This document shows, piece by piece, positions 1 through 11,453 of a stretch of 64,000 nt of DNA (position 1 is the first letter of the stretch; each line of letters begins with the position of its first letter). Under the pieces are notes generated by a model. It saw only the letters and a list, made by a program, of their open reading frames with translations, made no database searches and was not told where the DNA came from. The DNA is from Eulemur rufifrons (lineage: Eukaryota > Chordata > Mammalia > Primates > Lemuridae): the NCBI RefSeq assembly GCF_041146395.1, contig NC_090995.1:10890501-10954500 (forward strand), given 5' to 3'. Position numbers and translations under genes: made by a program.

Positions 1-1106
1 ATGGATTCCCCACCACGCTTCCTTCCCCCGACGCTGAGCACCCGCCCTCCGCCCGGCACTCCTCTAGACACCATGGACACATCCCAGCTTCCTTTCTGCC
101 ACGACTCCAACCTTTTTCTTGCACTTTTCTGTCTATGCCTTTTCCTAGGTCACAGCACCATGAAAGCAGAGATGATGTCTTATTAATCTTTGTTTCACTA
201 GCTTGTCGCACAGCAGGTGCTAAGAGTAGGCTCTTGAAGAATACACACCGAACCAATGAATGAACCACGGTGGGACAGGCTCAGAGGAGACTGGGCAGGG
301 CAGTATCAGGCGTTTTATCTTTACCCCACTCTTGGCTGAACATTTGCACGTAACGATTTAACAGACGCCTCCACATGGATCAAACAAGAAAGGCAAGTGC
401 AGCCGTGGAGACACTGATGTGACCAACAAATTATTAGCTTGGAGTGGCAGGAGTGGACAAAGTTTTCAGAGGTGAGAAGTTACTTCTCCATCAGAACTTT
501 CTTAAGAGAGACCATATGGGAGAGTCTCTTCTTTTGAATGTGCTGGAAATGGGGCAGTCATGTGAGAGATATTCTTAAAATAGCAAAACCTATCAGACTA
601 GAAACTTCACAACGAGTCTAACCAAACTGAAAAGATGCTAGACAACGAGCACAGGGAAGAAAACATCATCTTCGTTTTAAAAACACCTGCACAGGGATTC
701 TGTTTTTCAACACCTTACAGCACAGGTCAACACTTTCAGTTCACCAAGTGGGCTACAGAATTTTGCTGGCAATCATTATTTTCATTCTTAGTATTGCTGG
801 TGTGGATCCTGGAGAAGGTGGAGGGCATATGGCTCTAGAAAGTTCTTGTTTACTGACATGCCAAGAAGACGTGTATACATGTAAGAGAGAAAAGACTCGG
901 CTCTGCCTCTTGTGTGTTCTCAGTCTCACATCTAAAGATCCTCATACTGGACATTCTCTGCAATTACCTTTTTATGTTATCCAAACAGCAAAAACCTTGA
1001 TTTATAACTATTTCTCAAAAGGCAGAAACATGCTAATGATTTAAGTTTAAGGAGCAATCAGCACACAGATGAAGCCAGTAATTTCTGAAAAGCCAAAGAT
1101 AGACAG

Positions 1107-1135
<29 letters not shown>
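1107..1135. repeat. (CA)n microsatellite
   Basis: About 14 uninterrupted AC units. Confidence 0.97.
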
Positions 1136-1138
<3 letters not shown>

Positions 1139-1615
1139 GCAAGAGGCAAATAAAGAAATGACTCAGTTCTGGAAATTATTTAAATCCGATTTAGAATTAC
1201 CTTGCAATGCACGGGGAAGGTGCCTGAGCGACTCTGGAAGAACTCACGAAGTGTTCGTTGAGAGTACGAGAATACTTTATTGCTATGTCTTTTTTACAAC
1301 GAAACATCGCCATGTTCAAGATGGACTGGCAACGCATGCTGCGAACAACAGCAGAAGGTAAAAACTTAAGTACGTGTTACCCTGCGGACGTGACCACTAC
1401 TCGAACAGCACAGCCGTCTAAACTCTTACAGCCTCATGGACACACCGAGTTCCCCTCATTTACATAAGTATATCGAGAATCTTACTGTTCAGACTGGCAC
1501 CAAAAGCGAATATTGGTGGAAAACCACAACTACACAAGGATATAATTTAAAATCACAAGACGAAAGCATCTACTGAGTCATCAGCACGACGGCAGCAGAC
1601 ACCATTTCATAATAA

Positions 1616-1994
<379 letters not shown>

Positions 1995-2452
1995 CGTAAT
2001 TTTCATGTTAAGAGAACAAATTCAAAATCTTTTTTGTGACAGCAAAAGATGCAAAACCAAACGTATTACTATTTAGACTAAGAAAAAAGTACCCACCATA
2101 AAACAGCAAATATTTTCTCCTGTGTTGACGTGGCATCAGAGAAGGATTTCAATGACATTACGAATCTACAGGAAAACGCAGAAGTGCATCAGGTTAAACA
2201 AAGGCAGTTGGAAAATCCCTAGCACAAATACATCTTATCGTGCTCGTCTCCGATTTGCATTGATTTTTCCTGAAGATGCCAAGACAGGCAAGCAACGCAC
2301 AAGCCAGCCGGGCTTCAGAGCCATGATCTGGGCCACTCGGAAAACCAGGCGAGCACACGTCTACCTCTCGAAACCAAGTGGCTTTGCTCTTACCGAGCCC
2401 CCGTTGAAATGCACATGAACAAAGAACAGGCGTGACCCGACCCGGCACTCAC

Positions 2453-2589
2453 TTGATGAGCTCCACGGTGTCCGCGTACACGGCGTAGGCGGCCTTGCAC
2501 GCCGGGCTTTCGGACTCCATGGCGATCCCACACTCGATGAAGCACAGGACGGCCTCCAGGTACTTGAAAGCCTTTCCCACCTTGTCCGT
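2453..2589 (-). CDS. AFF1: AFF1 exon (window exon 13, residues 648-692+), C-terminal homology domain
   Basis: A 137-nt exon encoding TDKVGKAFKYLEAVLCFIEC, then GIAMESESPACKAAYAVYAD and TVELI with two bases of Lys. FKYLEAVL.FIECG is the most conserved helix pair of the domain. The acceptor is ctcctgcag|ACG and the donor CAA|gtgagt. Substitutions such as PACKAAYAVYADTVE where human AFF1 has a more serine-rich stretch (from memory) are spread through the second half without stops. The following exons, about 170 residues with the stop codon, are not found in bases 1-2452. Confidence 0.96.
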
Positions 2590-4769
2590 CTGCAGGAGGA
2601 GAACGTGGGCACTGTTAGGCCGAGGACGAGCTTTCATTGAGCTCCTCACCCACGCTCTTTAGTGTAACCTGTCTCTGCTGTCTCAGTTTAATCATCGCCA
2701 GAGACGTGTGGGAACAAACCAACTGAAAACCATAACCAGGGCCTGCCAGCTCTGACCCACTGAAAAATTTCTTTTAGCAAAAATGCATTAGGAAAAAGAA
2801 GAGAACTCCGTACTAAGACTACTCGGAAAGGTTTAAGAAAGCCCGTGTCCAACTAAGGCAACGAGCCCACAGCTGCCTTGTCATACGTGTGCAATGATTC
2901 AATATGTAACTTCCGGAGAAACATTTTCCACATTCCTAGAGTAACACAGACACTTGTTTCTTTGTGTGTGTCAGTTCAATGAACAGTGGAAAACGTGTAT
3001 TATGGCTCATGAGCACCAGAGATATAATACCTGACAATAATTGTTTTATGCTTTTTAGAGCCCACTGGGTTAGTGAATCTCCTTTGGCCTCTGGCTTTTG
3101 TGGACAAGACCAGCTCCCGGGCCCATAAGGATCAAATTTCAGAGTCCTTTAAAGGGATACGGAAATATTAATAAAATCAGGCATGGGTGTTCACCCTAAA
3201 CCTGAATACACAGTTTTGCCCTGCTCCACACCGGGTACGCTGCGGAGATGAAATACGCTCCTCCATACGCAGCTGTGCACTTGATTACTCAGAATGCCAC
3301 ATGCACATCTTTGACACATTATGCAATTCGATATTACGGAGAGGGTGGCCATACTGGTTTATTGTCCAGAAACTGGCGTATTCTGAGAGTGAAATGGAAT
3401 GTATTTATACTTATTAAAACGGGATGCAACAGGCGCAAAGCAGGACGGTCCTAGCACACCACGAGCGATGTGCAACAGCCCTGGGTAGGGAGGAAGAAGA
3501 AATGCGTATGTATGGATTAAAAACAGGTCCGGCCTGCTGCGGTGGCTCATGCCTATAATCCCAGCACTTCTGGGAGGCCACAGTGGGAGTCTTGCTCGAG
3601 ACCAGGAGTTCGAGGCTGCAGTGAGCTGTGACCGACGCCACCGCACTCCAGCCTGGGAGACAGAGCAAGACCCCGTCTCAAAAAAACACAAACAAAGTTC
3701 CGTGGAATATTAATCTCACGTGTGTGAATAATCAAGGAATCTAGTGCGGAAAGCATCCAACGTCAAGGGAAGTTTTAGCTAACTGGATGACAGTGCTAAG
3801 TGTTTACTCTTTTCTGAAACTCCAATGATTCTCAGCCCACCCTCCCCAGCCCGTCTGAGCACAGACGCCCGTCTGCAGACTGGAGTTGGAAAGCACCCGG
3901 CCAAGATCGCGTGGCCACCACGGAGCCGTCTGATTCGGGTCCCCGAGGGCCTGTGAAACGTGTGGTCAGGTTTGCATGTGGAACAATAAAAGCAACTCAT
4001 GGTCTGCTCCTACGGTACAAAGTTCAACAAATGGCTTTCCACGGAAGGTTTTGCGTTTACAGGGGTTTACGTTTGGGGAACACACTAAAATACAGAAAAG
4101 CCTCAGAGGCTTAGATGTTTAACTGTGATGAAGGGCAAACATCTCATTATGCTGCAGCAGAGATGTAAAAGCATCTTTAATCATGTCTACAACTAACAAC
4201 AAAACCACCACCTTCCAGAAAGTCCGAAGGGCACCAGAGTGAAGAAAGCTCGTGCCGTTGAGGCATGTTTACCAACAGCACGATCCCTGCCTTCCTCTTA
4301 AACCTGCATCCACCAGCTTTGCTCAGCTAACTCCTCCAGGTCATTCTCTCAAGCGCTTTAAGATAGATCTGGAATGCAAACAGGATCCCTCACCCCGTGA
4401 GATGGTTCCGAGGGGACACAAATTGACTTTCAAGAGCAGGACTGTTTTTCACATCCAAAGGATTCCGTGGGACACAAAAGCACTCAGGTGCTAAATCACC
4501 ACCAGGCAGATCAACTGTCGTGCACCGATGTGTAACACTGTGACAGGTACTTTGTACACTTGCCCACGATCAGACTGAATCAACAGAGCCAAAGACGATA
4601 ATTGCACCAAGAACCCTCTGCCCTTGTCCATGGGATCCTGCCTCTCCCGTGTGCCGTGGCCCAGGGCAGCCCTGCCACCTGAGTGACAGGCAGCGCGGCA
4701 GAATGGGCGCTACCGATTTGTTTTTACTCCGACGATATTCTACCAAAGGGATAAACAACCAAGACTGAC
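2590..4769 (-). other. AFF1 intron between window exons 12 and 13
   Basis: 2180 nt. It contains a monomeric Alu-type repeat at 3531-3696; otherwise no coding, RNA or recognisable repeat feature was seen. Confidence 0.85.
3531..3696 (+). mobile_element. Monomeric Alu-type SINE (FLAM-like)
   Basis: A single 7SL-derived unit from ggcctgctgcggtggctcat to a short A-rich tail; the second arm is absent. Diverged, so old, or an internally deleted dimer. Confidence 0.8.
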
Positions 4770-4830
4770 CATTGACTCTGCTTTCTGCTTCAACTTTTTT
4801 GCCTCCCTCATGTGAAAATCTGCTTGTTGT
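4770..4830 (-). CDS. AFF1: AFF1 exon (window exon 12, residues 627-647), start of C-terminal homology domain
   Basis: A 61-nt exon encoding KQQADFHMREAKKLKQKAES and M. It is the first helix of the C-terminal homology domain, which mediates AFF homo/heterodimerisation in the family. The acceptor is cttcttttgcag|A and the donor ATG|gtcagt (C at +3, unusual). The preceding intron is only 182 nt and nearly all pyrimidine. Confidence 0.93.
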
Positions 4831-5012
4831 CTGCAAAAGAAGAGGAAAAACCAGGGGTGGGTTATCTGAGCTGAGAATCACTAGACCGGGGCAAGACTAA
4901 GGGAGCGAAAGAGGAGGCGGGAGAGGAAGAGGAGGGTGAGCAGAGAAGCAGAAGAGGAAAGGAGGAGGGGGGGACAGAGGAGGTGGGGGGAAGAAGGCGT
5001 CTGAAATCTTAC
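4831..5012 (-). other. Short pyrimidine-rich AFF1 intron between window exons 11 and 12
   Basis: Only 182 nt. On the transcript strand, about 4997 down to 4900 is almost uninterrupted C/T (G/A on the plus strand), far longer than a normal polypyrimidine tract. It is a candidate for PTBP1 or hnRNP binding and for triplex-forming DNA (inference). Confidence 0.9.
4900..4997 (+). repeat. Polypurine tract (GA-rich, low complexity)
   Basis: About 98 bases of almost pure G and A on the plus strand with only a few pyrimidine interruptions, including runs such as ggaggagggggggac. It lies inside the 182-nt intron, so the nascent RNA carries the complementary pyrimidine tract. Confidence 0.9.
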
Positions 5013-5104
5013 TTGTCGGACTTCACTTGCGGTTTCCCTGGTTTGGAGTTACCATTTGGCAACGAAGGCACTGGAAAAGGGTTTGCAGCGTCTCTGGAAG
5101 ATCC
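5013..5104 (-). CDS. AFF1: AFF1 exon (window exon 11, residues 597-627)
   Basis: A 92-nt exon encoding GSSRDAANPFPVPSLPNGNS and then KPGKPQVKSD plus two bases of Lys. The acceptor is gtgtttaag|GGA, a weak site with few pyrimidines; a second AG 11 nt inside the exon (cttccag|AGAC) would shift the frame. The donor is CAA|gtaaga. A mariner terminus lies 31 nt upstream of the acceptor. The peptide leads into the C-terminal homology domain. Confidence 0.92.
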
Positions 5105-5135
5105 CTTAAACACAAAAATCAACACACGGAGTATA

Positions 5136-6392
5136 TTAGTTTGGTGCAAAAGTAACTGCGGTTTCGGACTGTGAATTTTAAATCATCATAACTAGGCTCA
5201 ATCCAAACAGGAACCATTACAATCAACACATTTTTGCCAACGAGAAATAAATTTTGTTTATTCCTGTAGCATAAAAATCCGTACTTTCGGATTCCACGAA
5301 CTCTTGGAAAGCATTTTCTGCATCTTGCTGGTGGTGGAAGCCTTTTCCCTGCAAAAAGTTGTCGAGATGCTTGAAGAAGTGGGAGTTGGCTGGCAAAGGG
5401 TCAGGTTAATGTGGCGGAGGAGGCAAAACTTCGCAGCCCAGTTCTTTCAGCTTTTGAGGCGTTGGTTATGCGACGTGTGGTGGGGTGTTGTTGTGGAGAG
5501 GAATTAGGCCCTTTCTGGTGACCAATGCCGGCTGTAGGCGGTGCAGTTTTCGGGCATCTCATCGATTTGCTGAGCATCCTTCTCAGATGCGATGCTTTCG
5601 CCGGGATTCAGAAAGCTGCAGTGGGTCAGACCGGCAGCAGACCACCCAACAGTGGCCATGACCTTTTTTTGGTGCAAGCTTGGCTTTGGGAAGGGCTTTG
5701 GAGCTGCTTCTCAGTCCAGCCACTGAACTGGTGTGGCTGGTTGTTGTATAAAATGCACTTTTCGTCGCATGTCACAAGCCGATCAAGAAATGGTTCGTTG
5801 TTGTGTACAAGAAGAGAAGACACTTCAAAATGATTTTTTTGATTTTCGGTCAGCTCAGGAGGCACCCACTTACTGAGCTTTTTCACCTTTCCAATTTGCT
5901 TCAAATGCTGAACAACCGCAGAGTGGTCGAAGTCGAGTTCTTCGGAAACTTCTCGTGTAGCTCTAAGAGGATCAGCTTCGATGATTACGCTCAGTTGGTC
6001 ACTGTCAACTTCCCATGGCTGCCACTGCGCTCCTCATCTTCAAGGCTCTCATCTCCTTTGCAAAACTTCTTGAACCACCCCTGCCCTGTACGTTCGTCAG
6101 CAGTTCCTGGGCCAAATACGTTGTTGATGTCACAAGTTGTCACCGCTGCTTTTACGACCCATTTTGAACTCAAATAAGAAAATGGCTTGAATTTGCCTTT
6201 TGTCTAACATCATTTCCATAGTCCAAAATAAATATCAGATAGACAGCAAGTAATAAGTCATTAGCAAAAATAAAAAAAAATAAAAGGCAAGAAATGAGCA
6301 TTAAAATGATGTGTAACAACTGCATTTAAGACTGTATTCCAATGTCAACTTTCAACAATGCTAAAACTGCAATTACTTTTGCATTAACCTAC
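5136..6392 (-). mobile_element. Hsmar1-like mariner transposon, near full length, decayed
   Basis: The left terminus ttagtttggtgcaaaagtaa (5136) and the right terminus, whose reverse complement is taggttaatgcaaaagtaat (ending near 6392), form inverted repeats of about 30 bp of Hsmar1 type. Length about 1257 bp, close to a complete mariner. The transposase is on the minus strand, same sense as AFF1. Recognisable pieces include the helix-turn-helix part with FGPGTADERTGQGWFKKFCK (near 6100) and LTENQKNHFEVSS and LVTCDEK (near 5765-5840). The first catalytic Asp (5764-5766) is kept; the second appears as HNN instead of HDN (5487-5498). Several stops and frameshifts make it inactive. A TA lies at 5134-5135 at the left end; the matching right TA is not preserved. 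Confidence 0.93.
5250..6215 (-). pseudogene. Mariner transposase remnant
   Basis: Open pieces at 5991-6173 and 5626-5904 on the minus strand encode consecutive parts of a mariner transposase in different frames, with stops between them and the second catalytic aspartate codon changed to Asn. It cannot give a full transposase and shows no sign of domestication into AFF1 splicing beyond the terminus effect noted in the findings. Confidence 0.85.
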
Positions 6393-6627
6393 TGCAACAT
6401 TTAAGATCATTGTCCTTGAAGTATCATCCCTCTTAGTCCAAAATCGTAGTTCAAAATAAGTAATTTCAACACTGCACACTCTGGCTTGGTCAAGCACTTT
6501 CCTAGCTCAGATTCAATCGAAGCGGTAGGTTCTATTTGTACTGCGGACTCAAAAAGATGTTAAGATAAGAATGTAGGAGAAAGCAGATAACACACAAAGC
6601 CAAACATAACATTTTTTCTTACATAAT

Positions 6628-6648
6628 ACACACACACACACACACACC
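6628..6648. repeat. (CA)n microsatellite
   Basis: About ten CA units. Confidence 0.95.
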
Positions 6649-6928
6649 CTCTGCCAGATTAACAGGAAGAGAGGAACATTTGAAAAAGTAGATATTTTTC
6701 CCCCGTTATAACCAGTGATGCAAATATTTGAGATCAAACATTTGAACCGAGAACCAGGGTAAGTAAATCATTTCTTACTGCAAACCATCCAGTAGAAAAT
6801 TAGAACAAAAATCTATTCTGATTTTTCACCTCTGAATCCTTTAAGAATAAATGGACAACTAAATTTTTGTATATTAAGTACCTTTCTCCAAAAAGTAGAA
6901 TCTTAAACCCAAACAATTCATTATTGCA

Positions 6929-7611
6929 TTTTTTTTTTTTTTTTTTTCTGAGACAGAGTCTTGCTCTGTTGCCCGGGCTAGAGTGAGTGCCATGGCGCCA
7001 GCCTAGCTCACAGCAACCTCAAACTCCTGGGCTCAAGTGATCCTCCTGCCTCAGCCTCCCAAGTAGCTGGGACTACAGGCATGTGCCACCATGCCCGGCT
7101 AATTTTTTCTATATATAGTTTTAGTTGTCCATATAATTTCTATTTTTTTTTTTTTTGAGACAGAGTCTCTCTCTGTTGCCCAGGCTAGAGTGAGTGCCGT
7201 GGCGTCAGCCTAGCTCACAGCAACCTCAAACTCCTGGGCTCAGGGGATCCTCCTGTCTCAGCCTCCCGAGTAGCTGGGACTACAGGCATGCACCACCATG
7301 CCCGGCTAATTTTTTCTATATATATTTTTTTTTAGCTGTCTATATAATTTCTTTCTATTTTTAGTAGAGATGGGGTCTCGCTCTTGCTCAGGCTGGTCTC
7401 GAACTCCTGAGCTCAAACGATCCGCCCACCTCGGCCTCCCAGAGTGCTAGGATTACAGGCGTGAGCCACCGCGCCCGGCCTCTTTCTATTTTTAGTAGAT
7501 ACGGGGTCTCGCTCTTGCTCAGGTTGGTCTCGAACTCCTGACCTCGAAAGATCCTCCCGCCTAGGCCTCCCAAAGTGTTAGGATTACAGGTGTGAGCCAC
7601 CTTGCTCGGCC
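6929..7611 (-). mobile_element. Alu interrupted by a second Alu (outer element)
   Basis: The outer antisense Alu begins with poly-T at 6929, is broken at about 7146 and resumes at 7483 to end in tgagccaccttgctcggcc. The break is filled by the inner copy. Confidence 0.93.
7147..7482 (-). mobile_element. Alu inserted inside another Alu (inner element)
   Basis: Complete antisense strepsirrhine Alu flanked by a tttctatttt duplication (7137-7146 and 7483-7492) derived from the outer Alu's linker. It ends in ccaccgcgcccggcc and is less diverged than the outer copy. Confidence 0.93.
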
Positions 7612-7737
7612 TGCATTATTAGAAGTAATGAATAGTTCTCAGGTACCATCGTGCGGAATGTATTTTACTTGGGAACTTAGAAGTACAGCAACACCACATA
7701 TCCCCCGTTTTACATAATACCTGCCACCCCCACTTAC

Positions 7738-8002
7738 TCTGTGTTCCGTGGAGCTTCCGGAGCCCTTCCCCTCGACTTTTCTGTGCTTGGGAACGGAAGA
7801 GTCTTTGTGGTTGCTCTTGCTACTGCTGGCACTTTTGGGAGGGTCCTGGCCACAGGCGTCTGCTTCCCGCCTTGACCTCTTATGTGCAGGCTTGGCTGGC
7901 TTCTGGGAGGAGGTGGCGGAAGAGGAGGAGGAGGAGGAGGAGGACACGGGTGGGGGAGGAAGCATTTCCTTCTTTGAGGGCTCTGAAGAGGGCCGGGGCG
8001 TC
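7738..8002 (-). CDS. AFF1: AFF1 exon (window exon 10, residues 508-596)
   Basis: A 265-nt exon encoding TPRPSSEPSKKEMLPPPPV, a nine-serine run followed by ATSS, then QKPAKPAHKRSRREADACGQ, DPPKSASSSKSNHKDSSVPK and ending STEHR. KRSRRE is a basic cluster fitting a nuclear localisation signal. The acceptor is ttccctccag|GA and the donor AGA|gtaagt. From memory, human AFF1 has a shorter serine run between PPPPV and QKPAKP, so this exon looks expanded here. The surrounding lysine/serine region is predicted to be disordered. Confidence 0.96.
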
Positions 8003-8895
8003 CTGGAGGGAAACGACATAAAAAACTCAGCTGAGGCAGAACACGAGTCACACGGCTTAGCTGTTCGGTTATAAAGGACAAACCGGCCACTGGCACAAAA
8101 GACTGTGCACGAAATCATGTTGCGAAAAGGCTGAATTTCAGGGACTTTTTGATGCCTTTGGAAAATCTAGCCCTATCTATTAGTAATAAATGAAGTCGTA
8201 TAATTTTTCACTAGGCTTGCAGAGTGTGCCAACGGTCCCAACTTCCCTAGCCGGTCCCGACCCTTGTCCACTAGCTACCCCCCATCCCGCAGCCAGCTGT
8301 ACTCGCCACCCCGACACCCCCCCAACATCTGTTGGCTCCACCTGGGGACACGATGCACTTGTTTTTGTCACGTCATTTTGTGAAGCACTTTCTTGAATAA
8401 ATCAGAGATGAAATAATTGCTTTTTATATTCACGCTGTCCTGGCACTGCCACCTGTCACCCTTCTCCCCAGCAACAGGCACCGAAGGGTCCTGCAGAGGC
8501 TCACTCATCTCCAGAAAAGAACGTGGAACCCTGGCTCCCGGGGGCCACAGGCGGGCTCCACCACCCAGGAAGAACTCTTTGACTTTAGCCCAATAATTTT
8601 ATCTCTGCGTCTCTGTTTCCACTTCTGCAAAGGAGGGATGACAATAACAGTACCTTTCTTATTTTCCTTTAGAGAAAATATAATTCCATATGTTTAGGAA
8701 ACTGTCCACAGTAAAAATGCTTCTGACAAATCTAAGTCTGCTGCCAAATGAAAGGTCCTTATGGATGAAAGCAACACAAACTCAACACGTGACAAAACAA
8801 GCCCTAAGGTTTACTGACACCCTGATTCTACTGCAGAAGAAGAACTTACGACTTGAGCGCCTTCGAGGTTAGGCTTTCCTGATCTCCATACTCAC
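8003..8895 (-). other. AFF1 intron between window exons 9 and 10
   Basis: 893 nt. It contains a MIR fragment (about 8555-8665). A C-rich stretch near 8270-8330 has no recognisable identity. Confidence 0.85.
8555..8665 (+). mobile_element. MIR SINE fragment
   Basis: Core-like order 'ctttgactttagcccaataa ... ctgtttccacttctgcaaag ... gatgacaataacagtacc' matches the MIR central part, diverged. Confidence 0.6.
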
Positions 8896-9011
8896 TTGGT
8901 TTTAGAAGAGTCTTTGTGGGAGGAGGAGGAGGAGGAAGAGGAAGAGGACTGCGATTTGGTTTCTTTCTCCAGTCTGACTTTTTTGTTATCATAGTCTCTT
9001 TCGGCTTCACC
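8896..9011 (-). CDS. AFF1: AFF1 exon (window exon 9, residues 470-508)
   Basis: A 116-nt exon encoding GEAERDYDNKKVRLEKETKS, then Q, ten consecutive serines, HKDSSKT and two bases of Lys. The acceptor is aatgacag|GGT with a poor pyrimidine tract; the donor is CAA|gtgagt. The charged start continues the nuclear-localisation-like run that ends the previous exon. The serine run is encoded by TCC/TCT triplets, a coding microsatellite. Confidence 0.95.
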
Positions 9012-9556
9012 CTGTCATTATAACACAACAGACAAAGCAAATTGTTACCAACATAACTGTACAGACGAGAAAGGAAAGAAAATACAGAGAAGGCAAAGAG
9101 GGGACTTGAATACGTGACAGTATGTGATGTGGGTGGGACAGGGGACAAACAGTCCCGATTTGATGTGATTTCTGCCTGAAGAAAGACCATTCCTCATACC
9201 CAGGAAAGGGATATGTCTAAATAGCTGACTACAAGACGACTAAGTAGACTTCAGCGTATCATCAGTGTTTCTCTAAATGTAAAAGAATCATTAAGACACG
9301 TATATTCACACCAAGTAACACAGAAGGTTTTTAGGAGGTTCCCCCCACTTCTTTCAAAAGAACCATCCACTTACACCCAATTCATTTATTGTTTGTATAA
9401 AATTCATAGTGAACTGCTTAAAGCTTGACTTGCAATGGAATATAAGTACAGTGTTGAAAAAGAAACAGGCTACGAAATCCTCTGTATATCCGACAGAAAG
9501 GGCCACAAAGCTACATAGCAACAACAAAAAAACAGTTGCTCTGGGATTCTGGCTAA

Positions 9557-10012
<456 letters not shown>

Positions 10013-10037
10013 TTTTCCACCCTCCCCAAATTGTCTT

Positions 10038-10063
10038 TGTCTCTCTCTCTCTTTCTCTCTCTA
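10038..10063. repeat. (CT)n run
   Basis: Interrupted tctctctctct stretch next to the Alu end. Confidence 0.8.
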
Positions 10064-11117
10064 TATATTTATGGTTTTATTTTTCAAAAGATTTGACTGA
10101 AAAATGAAAGACTGCAAATATGATTTCAGTGGGAGGAAGGGAATTTGCAACTACAGAATTTAAGGACTTCAGACGCATCCATTTATAGCAAGTAAGGTGC
10201 AAACAAACACATTTCATCATTAAGAGAAGTCGTCTTCACAGCAAGTGTCTTCCTCGTGTTCCTGTGCTTGGCTTGTCAACACTCCTCAACGAGAATCTCA
10301 CCCACAGACTTCACGGCAGCCTCCTGCCCACGGGTCTGGGTTCAGGAAGGAGGAGCCCACACACTGTCTGGCAAGTGGCAGGTGAGTGACAGGTGCGAGT
10401 CCTCCGGTTCATTCTCATGTGCGTTTAGAACAAAACTCCCCCAGTGTCAGGTCACCGAGTTAGGAATCTGGGACACCAGCAGTCAATTTAGGACAATCGC
10501 TAATAAGCCTGCAATCCTCTCTTAAGCTGTTAAAAAAAAAGAATTCTTCCAGTTAAGTGTGAGAGGTCCCAGCGCTTACCACTGTGCCTTCCTCTTCTCC
10601 TGAATTTCTCCAGGAGAAGTGCATAAATCAACGTGTATAGGCTCCAGGTCTGCCCAGACACCAAAAAGCAGCCTAGCTCCTATAAAACGATGGGAAATAG
10701 AAAAAAAACGTGCCCTCCCTTCTCCCAGCGTCCTGCCAGCCAGCCCTGCCCGGACTCCTTTGCAGAAACACTTTTATTCATTTATGCATCGTCCTGTTTC
10801 AAAACGAGTTCGTTCAGGGTTGGCTTACAAAGACACTTGCTTTGAACCTTGGGGTGTGTGCAGAAGTGAGAACATTCAGAAAGGAAGAGGGCAGGCTTGT
10901 CTGAAGTCAAAGTGACTTCAAAGGCAGCGCGAAAAAGGGAATGTAGTAACTTTTATATTGATTCAATGTTTTTTATTCATGCATAATAGATGCACATATT
11001 CTTAGATGGATTAAATGTTCACATTGTAAAAATTGTTTTGTAGCCCATCCTTCTGTAGGAGGTAATATTTTAGATATATCGGATTCGAGTTATTAAAATT
11101 ATTTTTTACTAGTTTTC

Positions 11118-11453
11118 GGCCGGGCGAGGTTGCTCACGCCTGTAATCCTAGCACTCTGGGAGGCCGAGGCAGGTGGATTGCTTGAGGTCAGGAGTTCAAG
11201 ACCAGCCTGAGCAAGAGCGAGACCCCGTCTCTACTAAAAATAGAAAGAAATTATATGGACAGCTAAAAATAGAAATAGAAAAAAAATTAGCCGGGCATGG
11301 TGGCGCATGCCTGTAGTCCCAGCTACTCAGGACGCTGAGGCAGTAGGATCGCTTAAGCCCGGGAGTTTGAGGTTGCTGTGAGCGAGGCTGACGCCACGGC
11401 ACTCACTCTAGCCCGGGCAACAAAACGAGACTCTTGTCTCAAAAAAAAAAAAA
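11118..11453 (+). mobile_element. Alu, strepsirrhine type, full length
   Basis: Runs from ggccgggcgaggttgctcac to a poly-A tail. A duplication of up to 23 bp containing attattttttactagttttc flanks it (11095-11117 and 11454-11476), so it is a young insertion. Confidence 0.97.

Larger units (their letters stand above)
5105..7737 (-). other. AFF1 intron between window exons 10 and 11
   Basis: 2633 nt, about three quarters of it transposons: the mariner copy (5136-6392) and a nested pair of Alus (6929-7611). A CA repeat lies at 6628-6648. Nothing else is recognised. Confidence 0.9.

Noticed and set aside
7748..8074. Plus-strand frame rich in leucine and glutamate opposite window exon 10
   Set aside because: It is the shadow of the AFF1 exon and its serine triplet array on the opposite strand.
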